7,678 nt of DNA from the NCBI GenBank assembly GCA_934378025.1, contig CAKRPM010000058.1, positions 1 to 7,678 of the forward strand. The letters are read 5' to 3'. The notes beneath the pieces are model-generated. The model saw nothing but the letters and a program-made list of their open reading frames with translations. It did not search any database and was not told the origin of the DNA. The DNA is from an uncultured Eubacteriales bacterium. Lineage in GTDB: Bacteria > Bacillota > Clostridia > Oscillospirales > QAKW01. Below, piece after piece: positions 1 through 6,948 of the stretch (the first letter of the stretch is position 1; each line of letters begins with the position of its first letter). Position numbers and translations under genes: made by a program.

Positions 1-1
1 C

Positions 2-1348
2 ATTCAAACGCTGAAATCTTTAGGCGTTACCTCCTTTAAAATCGAGGGACGCCTGAAAAGCCGAGAATATGTATCCGCCGTTACCGCCGCTTATCGGCGT
101 GTATTGGACGGAGCCGCACCCGACGCGGCAACCCTTCGGCGACTGGCCGATATCTTTTCACGCGACGGATTTACCGACGGATATCTTACCGGGCATATCG
201 GCGCCGATATGTTCGGCACCAAAAAGCCGACTGATTACAAGACCTACAAAAGCGCCGTGCAGGATCTGCCGCTCGAAAAGCCCTATAAGCGTATCGGGGT
301 TTCTCTGACTGTTAAAGCGCCGCCCGACCAACCCTCTCATTTTACTTTAACGGACGGAGAGAACTCCGTCACCGTAAAAGGGGCGCCTGCGCAAGCGGCG
401 CAGGGAAAGCCGCTCAGCGAAGAAAGTCTTAAAAACAAGTTTGATAAATTGGCAGACACCGCCTTTTATTTAAAAGACGTTGTTTTGGAAGATCAAAATT
501 CATTTTTACCCGTCAGCGCCGTCAATGCCGCACGGCGGGAAGCCGTTTTGAGGTTGCAGCAGGCCCGACAGGAAAAGCCGCTGCCGTACACGGGGCTTCT
601 CCCCCAACTGCCGGCGGCGATCCCGCAGGGCGTTGCCTGCCGTCAGCTGCTGTTTCATAGCGCGGACGCGATTGCGGATTTGGACCTTACCGCTTATGAC
701 AGAGTTTGGTTGCCGCCCGATCAGCTTGACCGCTACAACGGCAAAAACCGAGGCGTTTGGATCGATCATTTTACATCCGATCGGCGCCTTTTGGAAATTT
801 TGCAAGACGCTCGAGATAAAACCGATACGGTTCTGGTCGGGAACATCGGGCACATTGCGCCTGCGCGCAAGCTCGGCTTTACCGTGGAGGGCGACTATGC
901 CCTCAATATTACCAACAGTTATGCGCTTGCTTTTTACGCAAAGCTCGGTCTGCATCGCGCCTGTCTGTCCTTTGAGCTTTCCGCTTCTCAGGTTCGGGAC
1001 TTGCAAAAATGTATTCCCTGCACGCTGATTTGTTACGGAAGGCTGCCGCTGATGCGTTTTAAAAACTGCGTAATTCGTCCCAAGGGCTGTCTGAACTTCA
1101 ACGGTTTTTCATCACTGACAGACCGAAAGGGCGCCCGCTTTTTACTCTCCTGTGCACCCGATCACGGAAATACGTTGTTTAACAGCGTACCGCTCAGCCT
1201 GCACGGCTGCAATCCGCCGGTGGCCGCGTACCGTTTTGATTTTACGGAGGAAAGCGCCCGGGAGATTGCGGATATTCTAAATACATTTGATCACGGTACG
1301 TTTGACCGCCCCTATACCCGCGGCTTGTATCATCGTGCCGTCCGATAA
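2..1348 (+). CDS. U32 family peptidase-like protein with DUF3656-type region (RlhA/YdcP-like), 5' end outside window
   Basis: The frame is open from the first full codon (position 2) to TAA at 1346-1348, giving 448 visible residues; the true start lies upstream. Residues 12-23 contain the U32 family signature (FKIEGR, then KS-EYV), followed by a tyrosine-arginine pair typical of the end of the first U32 barrel. Residues of about 45-195 resemble the DUF3656 region (GFTDGYL, an A---PLSEE stretch, then an N-ARREA helix). A second barrel-like part follows, with GDYALNITNS near 297-306, YGRLPLM near 345-351, a cysteine pair near 356 and 363, DRKG near 374, FDFT-ES near 412, and a family-typical YTRG end. 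Family knowledge: E. coli RlhA is needed for hydroxylation of 23S rRNA C2501, while other U32 members are called collagenase-like peptidases; the actual activity here is inferred, not shown. The gene ends 31 nt before mreB on the same strand, so it probably shares the transcript. The TTG at 104 is not the start, because the conserved signature lies upstream of it in frame. Confidence 0.9.
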   Translation: MQTLKSLGVTSFKIEGRLKSREYVSAVTAAYRRVLDGAAPDAATLRRLADIFSRDGFTDGYLTGHIGADMFGTKKPTDYKTYKSAVQDLPLEKPYKRIGVSLTVKAPPDQPSHFTLTDGENSVTVKGAPAQAAQGKPLSEESLKNKFDKLADTAFYLKDVVLEDQNSFLPVSAVNAARREAVLRLQQARQEKPLPYTGLLPQLPAAIPQGVACRQLLFHSADAIADLDLTAYDRVWLPPDQLDRYNGKNRGVWIDHFTSDRRLLEILQDARDKTDTVLVGNIGHIAPARKLGFTVEGDYALNITNSYALAFYAKLGLHRACLSFELSASQVRDLQKCIPCTLICYGRLPLMRFKNCVIRPKGCLNFNGFSSLTDRKGARFLLSCAPDHGNTLFNSVPLSLHGCNPPVAAYRFDFTEESAREIADILNTFDHGTFDRPYTRGLYHRAVR

Positions 1349-1364
1349 AAATACACTTGAACGG

Positions 1365-1374
1365 AAAGAGGAAA
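1365..1374 (+). promoter_or_regulatory. Ribosome binding site deciding the mreB start
   Basis: AAAGAGGAAA sits with its GG 8 nt before the ATG at 1380. The longer in-frame TTG start at 1287 lies inside the U32 gene, and the internal ATG at 1419 has only a weak purine stretch upstream. This site therefore supports the 346-residue form of MreB. Confidence 0.7.
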
Positions 1375-1379
1375 TCACC

Positions 1380-2420
1380 ATGAAAAACAAAAAAGGCTTT
1401 AATCCTTTCAGAAAACTGATGGCTTTCAACGATATCGGTATAGATTTGGGCACGGCCAACACCATTGTCTATAAAACCGGGAAAGGAATTGTCCTGCGCG
1501 AGCCGAGCGTTGTGGCGCTGGATTCCTATGACCGTCGTCCGCTGGCCGTCGGTATTCAGGCCAAGCGCATGATCGGCCGCACGCCCGAATCCATTTTGGC
1601 CATTCGCCCGCTGAAAGAAGGGGTAATTGCCGACTTTGAATGTTCCATTATCATGCTGCGCTATTTTCTGAAAAAGGCCATGGGTAAAAATATGTTTTCA
1701 AAGATCCGCATCCTGATTTGCGTTCCCTACGGCGTCACCGATGTTGAGCGCAGAGCGGTGGAGGAAAGCGCCTATCAAACCGGCGCGAAAGACGTGCGAA
1801 CCATCGAGGAGCCGCTTGCGGCAGCAATCGGCGCCGGTCTGCCGGTCAGCGAACCGACAGGTTCCATGGTGGTCGACATCGGCGGCGGCACCAGCGAGGT
1901 GGCGGTAGTTTCGATGGGCGGCATCGTCACCAGTCAATCCGTACGGGTGGCGGGCGACGCCTTTGACGCGTCCATCGTGGAATATATCAAAAAAACCTTC
2001 AATCTGTATATCGGCGAAAAAACCGCCGAAGAAATTAAAATCGCCATCGGCAGCGCTCATGAATATGAGGGCGAGGGCGAAATGTCCATCCGCGGCAGAG
2101 ATTTGGTGACGGGACTTCCGAAAAACATTGTGATTAACTCCGCACAAATCCGCCAAGCCATGAAAGAGCCGATTTCACTGGTCATGACCGCTATCAAAGA
2201 AACGCTGGAAAACACCCCGCCCGAGCTTTCCGCCGACATCATTGATCACGGCATCACCCTGACCGGCGGCGGCGCATTGATTCACGGGTTGGATCGCAAA
2301 ATCGCCGAAGAAACGGGCATCCCCGTTCATATCGCCGAAAACCCCTTGGACTGCGTATCCCTCGGCACCGGCATCACCTTGGAAAACCCGCATTTATGGG
2401 AATCCTTAAGCAATAACTGA
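1380..2420 (+). CDS. mreB: Rod-shape-determining protein MreB (actin-like)
   Basis: A 346-residue actin-fold ATPase, within the normal MreB size range. It forms antiparallel filaments under the membrane that organise lateral cell-wall synthesis. Visible motifs in order: phosphate-1 loop GIDLGTANT (20-28), the EEP segment (143-145) that carries the catalytic glutamate in known MreBs, phosphate-2 loop DIGGGTSE (166-173), the E-TPPEL-ADI stretch typical of MreB just before the adenosine motif, TGGGALIHGLD (295-305), and NPLDCVSLGTG near the C terminus. These separate it from DnaK and FtsA relatives. The start at 1380 is chosen from the AAAGAGG ribosome binding site; it gives about 13 residues (basic, with phenylalanines) before the conserved core, which could aid membrane binding (inference). 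It lies 31 nt after the U32 gene and 25 nt before mreC with no terminator between, which fits an mre operon. It could be one of several MreB/Mbl paralogues, but linkage to mreC and mreD favours MreB proper. Confidence 0.97.
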   Translation: MKNKKGFNPFRKLMAFNDIGIDLGTANTIVYKTGKGIVLREPSVVALDSYDRRPLAVGIQAKRMIGRTPESILAIRPLKEGVIADFECSIIMLRYFLKKAMGKNMFSKIRILICVPYGVTDVERRAVEESAYQTGAKDVRTIEEPLAAAIGAGLPVSEPTGSMVVDIGGGTSEVAVVSMGGIVTSQSVRVAGDAFDASIVEYIKKTFNLYIGEKTAEEIKIAIGSAHEYEGEGEMSIRGRDLVTGLPKNIVINSAQIRQAMKEPISLVMTAIKETLENTPPELSADIIDHGITLTGGGALIHGLDRKIAEETGIPVHIAENPLDCVSLGTGITLENPHLWESLSNN

Positions 2421-2445
2421 TCTTTACGGAAGGAGCCGTTCCTTT

Positions 2446-3291
2446 ATGGGCAAATTTTTCAGAACGCGTGCGTTCATTGCCATGTGTATCATTGCCGTTT
2501 TGCTGCTCGGACTTTGCCTGTACAGCATGACCGATCGCGAAAATGTTTCTTTTTTTGAAAGTACCATCGGCGCGATTTTAACGCCGATTCAAAAGGCCTC
2601 CAACCGTTTGGTCAGCGCCGCCGGATCGTTTTCTGCCGTTTTTACGCAGTATGACGAGCTGAAAACGGAAAACGACGAGTTGAAAAACCAATTGGAAACC
2701 GCCAATGCCAAGCTGCGCGATGCCGAGCAGGACATTGTGGAAAACAAGCACATGCGCGAAATACTGAATATTGCCGAAGAAAACGAGGATTTTTCCTTTT
2801 CTATGGCGCATGTCACCGCGCGCGAGCAAACCGGCTACTCTCAATACATTACGCTGGACAAAGGCTCTCTTTCCGGAATTTCCGCCAAAGACATGGTCAT
2901 CACCTCAGACGGCGTTGTCGGCTATGTTTCCGAGGTCGGGGCCACCTTTTGCAAGGTAATTACCATTTTAGACGCGTCCTGTGAAATCGGCGTAACCCTC
3001 ACGCGCACACAAGACGCGGGCGTGCTGCAGGGCAACATGGAGCTTTCCAAAACCGGCAACTGCAAGCTGTCCTATCTGAAAAACGACATTTCACTGATCG
3101 TCGGCGACTCGATTGAGACCAGCGGCGTCGGCGGCATTTTTCCCAAAGGCCTTTTTGTAGGGCGCATTAAAGAAATCAAAAGCGAAACGACGGGACTCTC
3201 CCAATACGCCATTGTAGAGCCCGCCGTCAATATTGATCATCTGGACACTGTGTTCATCATCACGCAATTTTCCGGAAAGGATGTAAAATAA
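2446..3291 (+). CDS. mreC: Rod-shape-determining protein MreC
   Basis: A 281-residue bitopic membrane protein of normal MreC length. A single membrane segment at about residues 9-27 follows a short basic N terminus, so the rest is extracellular. Residues of about 67-110 form a Glu/Lys/Leu-rich coiled coil used by MreC for dimerisation. From about 120 come the two beta-barrel domains with family signatures: ITLDKGS-SGI (135-145), a DGVVGYV stretch (155-161), and GD-IETSG-GGIFPKGL-VG (220-239). Family knowledge: MreC links the MreB filament to PBP2 and activates it. A strong GGAAGGAG site (2428-2435) lies 10 nt before the ATG. It is the third gene of the co-directional run, 25 nt after mreB and 4 nt before mreD. 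Confidence 0.97.
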   Translation: MGKFFRTRAFIAMCIIAVLLLGLCLYSMTDRENVSFFESTIGAILTPIQKASNRLVSAAGSFSAVFTQYDELKTENDELKNQLETANAKLRDAEQDIVENKHMREILNIAEENEDFSFSMAHVTAREQTGYSQYITLDKGSLSGISAKDMVITSDGVVGYVSEVGATFCKVITILDASCEIGVTLTRTQDAGVLQGNMELSKTGNCKLSYLKNDISLIVGDSIETSGVGGIFPKGLFVGRIKEIKSETTGLSQYAIVEPAVNIDHLDTVFIITQFSGKDVK

Positions 3292-3295
3292 CGCC

Positions 3296-3811
3296 ATGGC
3301 AAAAGCAATGCGGCACAAATGTATCGGATACGCCATCATCGTACTGGTGTTTTTTGTGCTGCAAACTTCTTCCGATTCCATTTGCCGTGCTTTCGGATTT
3401 ACCCCCAATTTTCTGCTGCTGCTCACCATTGCGGTGGCATTTCGGGAAAGTGAAACCTTTGCCGCCTTTTTCGGGCTGATTTGCGGCTTGCTGTACGATT
3501 TAACAACGCAAACCGGCGTCGGCATGCGCGCGGTTCTGTTTATGTTCGGCGCATATCTGCTGAGCATTGCGCTGCAAACCGTCTTTCGGCCTTTGTTTTT
3601 AAGCTATGTGTACGTCTGTTTGGGCGCACTGGCGCTGGAGGGATTGTTCGACTATCTTTTTTACATTTTGCTCAATGACGCCCTGCCGTTTCGCGTGGCG
3701 TTTATCAATATTATGCTGCCCCGCTTTTTATTAAGCGGTGCGTGGAGCTATGCGGTATATTATGTTGTTTACCGCTTTAATTTATCGCTTAAGCGGAGGG
3801 GCATCTTATGA
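3296..3811 (+). CDS. mreD: Rod-shape-determining protein MreD
   Basis: A 171-residue, highly hydrophobic protein of normal MreD length, with about five membrane spans separated by short loops. The FFGLICGLLYDL stretch (58-69) is the recognisable MreD signature, and the C-terminal tail is basic (LKRRG). Its role is as an integral membrane partner of MreC in the elongation machinery. Only 4 nt separate it from the mreC stop. The likely ribosome binding site AAAGGA (3276-3281) is 14 nt before this ATG, which is long; the ATG at 3308 (residue 5) is a possible alternative start and would not change the function. Its stop codon overlaps the start of the PBP gene. Confidence 0.93.
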   Translation: MAKAMRHKCIGYAIIVLVFFVLQTSSDSICRAFGFTPNFLLLLTIAVAFRESETFAAFFGLICGLLYDLTTQTGVGMRAVLFMFGAYLLSIALQTVFRPLFLSYVYVCLGALALEGLFDYLFYILLNDALPFRVAFINIMLPRFLLSGAWSYAVYYVVYRFNLSLKRRGIL

Positions 3812-5844
3812 AATTACGGGAAGGAAAAATCCGCTTTATCGTCATGCTGGCCGTCACGGTAATATTGTTCGGCAGCTTTATTGTTGCTCTGATCAATCTT
3901 CAAATCGGGCACGGCGCTTATTATAAGGAGCAATCCGAAAAGAAAATCTATTCTACCGAAACCATTGCCGCTGCCCGCGGTAATGTCTGCGACCGCAACG
4001 GAGAACCGTTAATCACCAATCGAAACGGATATAACATCACCATATCGCGGGCGCTCTTCACGCAAAGCGATCAAAACGAAGCCATTCTGGAACTGGTAAA
4101 GCTGCTGGACAACTATAAAACCGAACATAATGATACGCTGCCGATTACCAAAAAGGCGCCCTACCAATTCGATAACAGCAGCGACACCAAAAAAAATGCA
4201 ATCAAAAAGCTGCTGAAGGCACATAAGCTTTCGGATACGGCAAGCGCGGAAGAATTGATGCAAACGCTTTGCAAGGCATACAAAATTCCCGAAGACTGGT
4301 CGGACGCCGATCAAAGAACGGCTGTGGGCGTGCGCTACGAAATGGAGCTTAGAGAATTCTCCATGTCCAACCCCTTTGTACTGGCCGAGGACGTTTCCAT
4401 CGAAACGGTTGTGGCTTTCAGCGAGCGCAGCGTCGATTTCCCCTACATCACCATCGAAACCGCCGCATATCGGCAATATACCGACGCCACCATTGCCCCG
4501 CACATTTTGGGCCGTATCGGCAAAATTTACGCCGAAGAATATGCCGACTTAAAAGAAAAAGGCTATAAAATGAGCGATTTGGTCGGCAAAGAGGGCATCG
4601 AAAAGGTCATGGAGGATTCGCTGCGCGGCACCAACGGCTCCCGCCTGATCGAGCGCAACGCACGCGGAGAAGTACTGAATATTACCACAATCAGCGAACC
4701 CGTACAGGGTGACAACGTTATTTTAACCATTGACAAGCAACTGCAAATCACCACGCAGAATGCGCTGAAACAGGTCATCACTTCTCTTCAGGGTAGCCGT
4801 GAAACGGCAGACGCCTGCGCCGGTGCCGCCGTGGTCGTGCAGGTGAATACCGGCGAGGTATTGGCCAGCGCTTCCTATCCCACCTTTAATTTAAGCGAAT
4901 ACAGCAGTAATTACGCGGCACTTTCCAAAGATAAAAACAAGCCGCTCTATAACCGTGCTTTTCAAGGTACGTACGCCCCGGGTTCCACCTTTAAAATGGC
5001 GACGGCGACTGCCGTCTTGCAGGAAGGGATCGTCACCCCGACCACCAAAATCAAGGATCTCGGTATTTTTACCAAATATGCCGACTATCAGCCGAAATGT
5101 TGGCGCTATGACGATTACGGTCAAACGCACGGCTCCATCACCGTCAGTGAGGCGCTGCGCGACTCTTGCAACTATTTCTTTTACCAAAGCGCCGACGAGT
5201 TGGGCATTGACGCCCTGAACAACTATTGCATGCAGCTGGGGCTGGGCAGCAAAACCGGCCTGGAGCTGACCGAAAGCAGCGGCACGTTGGCCGGCCCGAA
5301 ACACCGCAGCGAGCTGGGACTTTCCTGGTACCCGGGCGACACGTTGCAGGCCGCCATCGGCCAGTCGGACAACCTGTTCACCCCCGTTCAGCTGGCCACC
5401 TATCTGGCCACAATTGTTAACGGCGGCACGCGCTATAAAACGCACTTGGTTTCTGCCGTAACGGACGCCACCTCCGGGCGCAAGGTATTGGAAAACACGC
5501 CCGGCGTTGTCAACGAGCTGGACATTACGGCGCAAAACCGCGAAGCCATCATGCAGGGCATGTATCTGACCGCAGCGGAAGGTACCGCAGCCAATGTTTT
5601 TGCCGATTATCCCATTCATATCGGTTGCAAAACCGGAACGGCCACTGTTTCGTCCGGTACGGCGAACGGCATATTTGTGGCCTTTGCTCCGTATGAAAAT
5701 CCGGAAATTGCCGTGGCAGTCGTTGTGGAGCACGGCGCACACGGAAACACCATTGCGCCGATCGCCCGACAAATCTTTGACACCTACTTTGCACAAAACG
5801 GTTACGGCGGTACGAAAATCGGCGTTGCCACTCTGCAGCCGTAA
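3808..5844 (+). CDS. mrdA: Class B penicillin-binding protein 2 (elongation transpeptidase)
   Basis: A 678-residue DD-transpeptidase that cross-links peptidoglycan during lateral wall growth. A short basic N terminus and one membrane anchor (about 9-31) put the rest outside the cell. The N-terminal class B signature RGNVCDRNGEPL begins at R57. Residues of about 85-190 are a charged insertion in the pedestal domain, as in many Gram-positive PBP2s, and help explain why it is longer than the 633-residue E. coli protein. All transpeptidase motifs are intact: S393-T-F-K396 with the nucleophilic serine, S453-C-N455, and K608-T-G610. No glycosyltransferase domain is present, so a SEDS partner such as RodA would be needed (family knowledge). 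The ATG overlaps the mreD stop as ATGA, and GGAGGGG (3795-3801) lies 6 nt upstream, which suggests translational coupling. Linkage to mreBCD argues for PBP2 over the division PBP3/FtsI or SpoVD type. It is the last gene before a strong terminator. Confidence 0.95.
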   Translation: MKLREGKIRFIVMLAVTVILFGSFIVALINLQIGHGAYYKEQSEKKIYSTETIAAARGNVCDRNGEPLITNRNGYNITISRALFTQSDQNEAILELVKLLDNYKTEHNDTLPITKKAPYQFDNSSDTKKNAIKKLLKAHKLSDTASAEELMQTLCKAYKIPEDWSDADQRTAVGVRYEMELREFSMSNPFVLAEDVSIETVVAFSERSVDFPYITIETAAYRQYTDATIAPHILGRIGKIYAEEYADLKEKGYKMSDLVGKEGIEKVMEDSLRGTNGSRLIERNARGEVLNITTISEPVQGDNVILTIDKQLQITTQNALKQVITSLQGSRETADACAGAAVVVQVNTGEVLASASYPTFNLSEYSSNYAALSKDKNKPLYNRAFQGTYAPGSTFKMATATAVLQEGIVTPTTKIKDLGIFTKYADYQPKCWRYDDYGQTHGSITVSEALRDSCNYFFYQSADELGIDALNNYCMQLGLGSKTGLELTESSGTLAGPKHRSELGLSWYPGDTLQAAIGQSDNLFTPVQLATYLATIVNGGTRYKTHLVSAVTDATSGRKVLENTPGVVNELDITAQNREAIMQGMYLTAAEGTAANVFADYPIHIGCKTGTATVSSGTANGIFVAFAPYENPEIAVAVVVEHGAHGNTIAPIARQIFDTYFAQNGYGGTKIGVATLQP

Positions 5845-5866
5845 TGCTGCCTTTTAAAAATCAAAG

Positions 5867-5912
5867 AGCCGACGTATGAAGAACAAAGCTTCTTCATACG
5901 TCGGCTTTTTTT
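5867..5912. terminator. Strong hairpin terminator between converging mrdA and mscS, probably bidirectional
   Basis: A perfect 17-bp stem (5867-5883 with 5890-5906) closes a 6-nt loop and runs into seven T residues (5906-5912) on the plus strand, 22 nt after the mrdA stop. Read on the minus strand the same stem is followed by CTTTGATTTTT, a weaker T-rich tail, so it may also end mscS transcripts. Minus-strand activity is inference. Confidence 0.92.
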
Positions 5913-5945
5913 CTCAATCGGCGCGCAGTGGTTTTGCAGGCGGGA

Positions 5946-6028
5946 CTTTTTGCAGCTTTTGCGATTTTTAAGGCCGTGGGCAATATGGCCGCCTGCCTTA
6001 AAAATGTTGCCCTTTTGTCCGCAAAAAG
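5946..6028. repeat. Nested inverted repeats in the mscS 3' spacer
   Basis: The 138-nt gap between the central terminator and the mscS stop holds no convincing gene. An 11-bp perfect inverted repeat (5964-5974 with 5995-6005, ATTTTTAAGGC and its complement) with a 20-nt loop is nested inside an 8-bp one (CTTTTTGC at 5946-5953, GCAAAAAG at 6021-6028). A third repeat, GCAGGCGG at 5936-5943 with CCGCCTGC at 5989-5996, competes with these. Neither strand has a T run directly after the 11-bp stem, so it does not look like an intrinsic terminator. It may be a structured 3' untranslated region of mscS, or chance. Confidence 0.4.
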
Positions 6029-6050
6029 CAACAACGCCCGGCACGACGGC

Positions 6051-6872
6051 TTATACAGTTTCGCGGTCGATATGAACATCCATCTGCGGATACGGAATGG
6101 CAATGCTATTATCATCCAATGCTTTTTTGATGTTTTCGTTCAGCGTGTAATAAACCTCCCAGTATTTTTCGGACGGGCACCAGGATTTTACAATAAACTC
6201 CAACGCACTATCCCCCATCTTATCCAAACGGCAAGTCGGCGCCGGATCTTTTAAAACGTCGGGCACGTCGGAAATAGCCTGCAAAATCGTTTGCTGCACT
6301 TTTTGAAGATCACTGTCATAGGCCACGCTGACGGATAAATCCACCCGCCTTTTGGCCTCGTAGGTGTAGTTGGTGATAGCGGCGGCGGTCAGTCCGCCGT
6401 TGGGCAGCGTGATGCGCCGATTATCGTACGTACGGATATGCGTATAAAATACGGTGATTTCCACCACCGTGCCCTCGCCGTCCGCTGTTTTAATGTAATC
6501 CCCGATTTTAAACGGACGGAAAAACAACAGCATAACACCGCCCGCCAGGTTGGACAAGCCGCCCTGAAGCGCCAAGCCGATCGCGACCCCCGCGCTGGCC
6601 AGCACGGTTACAAGCGAGGTGATCGGCAAGCCCATTTCACCGGCCGCGGTAATTAAAATCAAAATGCGCAGCGTAATTCCGATAAAACTGATCAAAAAGG
6701 AGGCAAGCGACGGTTCAAGTTTTGCATATCCCTTTCCCTTTTTAATGGTTTTTAACGCCCATTTTACCACCTTGAAACCGATGACAATAATCAATATGCC
6801 GATCAGTATTTTCAACACTGCCGACGCACTTTGATCCAGCAGTTTTTTAAATGTTTCTTCAAAATAGCCCAT
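6051..6872 (-). CDS. mscS: Small-conductance mechanosensitive channel, MscS family
   Basis: A 273-residue membrane channel, close to the 286 residues of E. coli MscS, that opens under membrane tension to release solutes during osmotic downshock. Three hydrophobic segments are visible at about 18-40, 56-78 and 86-120. The third is the pore helix, with the glycine/alanine pattern ASAGVAIGLALQGGLSNLAGG beginning at 92, followed by the diagnostic FRPFKIGDYI (118-127) and LPNG (156-159) of the cytoplasmic beta domain. AYDSD (184-188) and the closing IPYPQMDV (259-266) are also family-typical. The ATG at 6872 is chosen because GGAGGAG (6878-6884) lies 5 nt upstream and the protein then matches family length; the frame stays open to 7037, but that would run through a terminator and into the SLH gene. 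It is on the minus strand, converging on the mre unit and 76 nt downstream of the SLH gene. No clear promoter was found in that gap. Confidence 0.95.
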   Translation of the reverse strand: MGYFEETFKKLLDQSASAVLKILIGILIIVIGFKVVKWALKTIKKGKGYAKLEPSLASFLISFIGITLRILILITAAGEMGLPITSLVTVLASAGVAIGLALQGGLSNLAGGVMLLFFRPFKIGDYIKTADGEGTVVEITVFYTHIRTYDNRRITLPNGGLTAAAITNYTYEAKRRVDLSVSVAYDSDLQKVQQTILQAISDVPDVLKDPAPTCRLDKMGDSALEFIVKSWCPSEKYWEVYYTLNENIKKALDDNSIAIPYPQMDVHIDRETV

Positions 6873-6877
6873 ATTTT

Positions 6878-6884
6878 CTCCTCC
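6878..6884 (-). promoter_or_regulatory. Ribosome binding site deciding the mscS start
   Basis: GGAGGAG on the minus strand lies 5 nt before the ATG at 6872. It is the only strong site near a plausible start and rules against the 55-residue upstream extension of the frame. Confidence 0.8.
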
Positions 6885-6893
6885 GATTGATTG

Positions 6894-6941
6894 AAAAAAC
6901 CAAAGAGCGGGACAGATCTTTTTCCGTCCCGCTCTTTTTTT
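6894..6941. terminator. Hairpin terminator after the SLH gene, symmetrical
   Basis: A 12-bp perfect stem (6902-6913 with 6926-6937, AAAGAGCGGGAC and its complement) encloses a 12-nt loop. On the minus strand it starts 12 nt after the SLH-gene stop and is followed by GG and six T residues (6899-6894), so it can end that transcript. On the plus strand it is followed by a run of seven T (6935-6941), the better tail, although no plus-strand gene lies directly upstream; there it could stop readthrough from the mre unit. Confidence 0.85.
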
Positions 6942-6948
6942 CAAGTTC

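Noticed and set aside
506..1006. A 166-codon minus-strand frame opposite the U32 gene
   Set aside because: It is antisense to a conserved coding region and has low-complexity, Arg/Gly/Val-rich shadow-like composition with no recognisable motif.
1287..1379. An upstream TTG start for mreB
   Set aside because: It overlaps the conserved 3' end of the U32 gene out of frame and adds 31 residues unlike MreB; the ATG at 1380 has a good ribosome binding site.
1349..1379. A possible promoter for mreB in the gap after the U32 gene
   Set aside because: The gap is only 31 nt and holds a ribosome binding site but no -35/-10 pair; a promoter inside the U32 gene cannot be excluded but I could not support one.
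4891..5796. A 301-codon open frame on the minus strand opposite the PBP2 gene
   Set aside because: It lies entirely opposite the conserved transpeptidase region, has no ribosome binding site I could support, and its translation resembles no family. It is best explained as a codon-bias shadow.
5802..6044. Minus-strand frames of about 70-80 codons across the central terminator
   Set aside because: They read through a perfect 17-bp terminator stem or into the end of the PBP2 gene, and their translations look random.
5928..6254. A 108-codon plus-strand frame after the central terminator
   Set aside because: Most of it is antisense to the conserved C terminus of mscS; there is no ribosome binding site or family resemblance.
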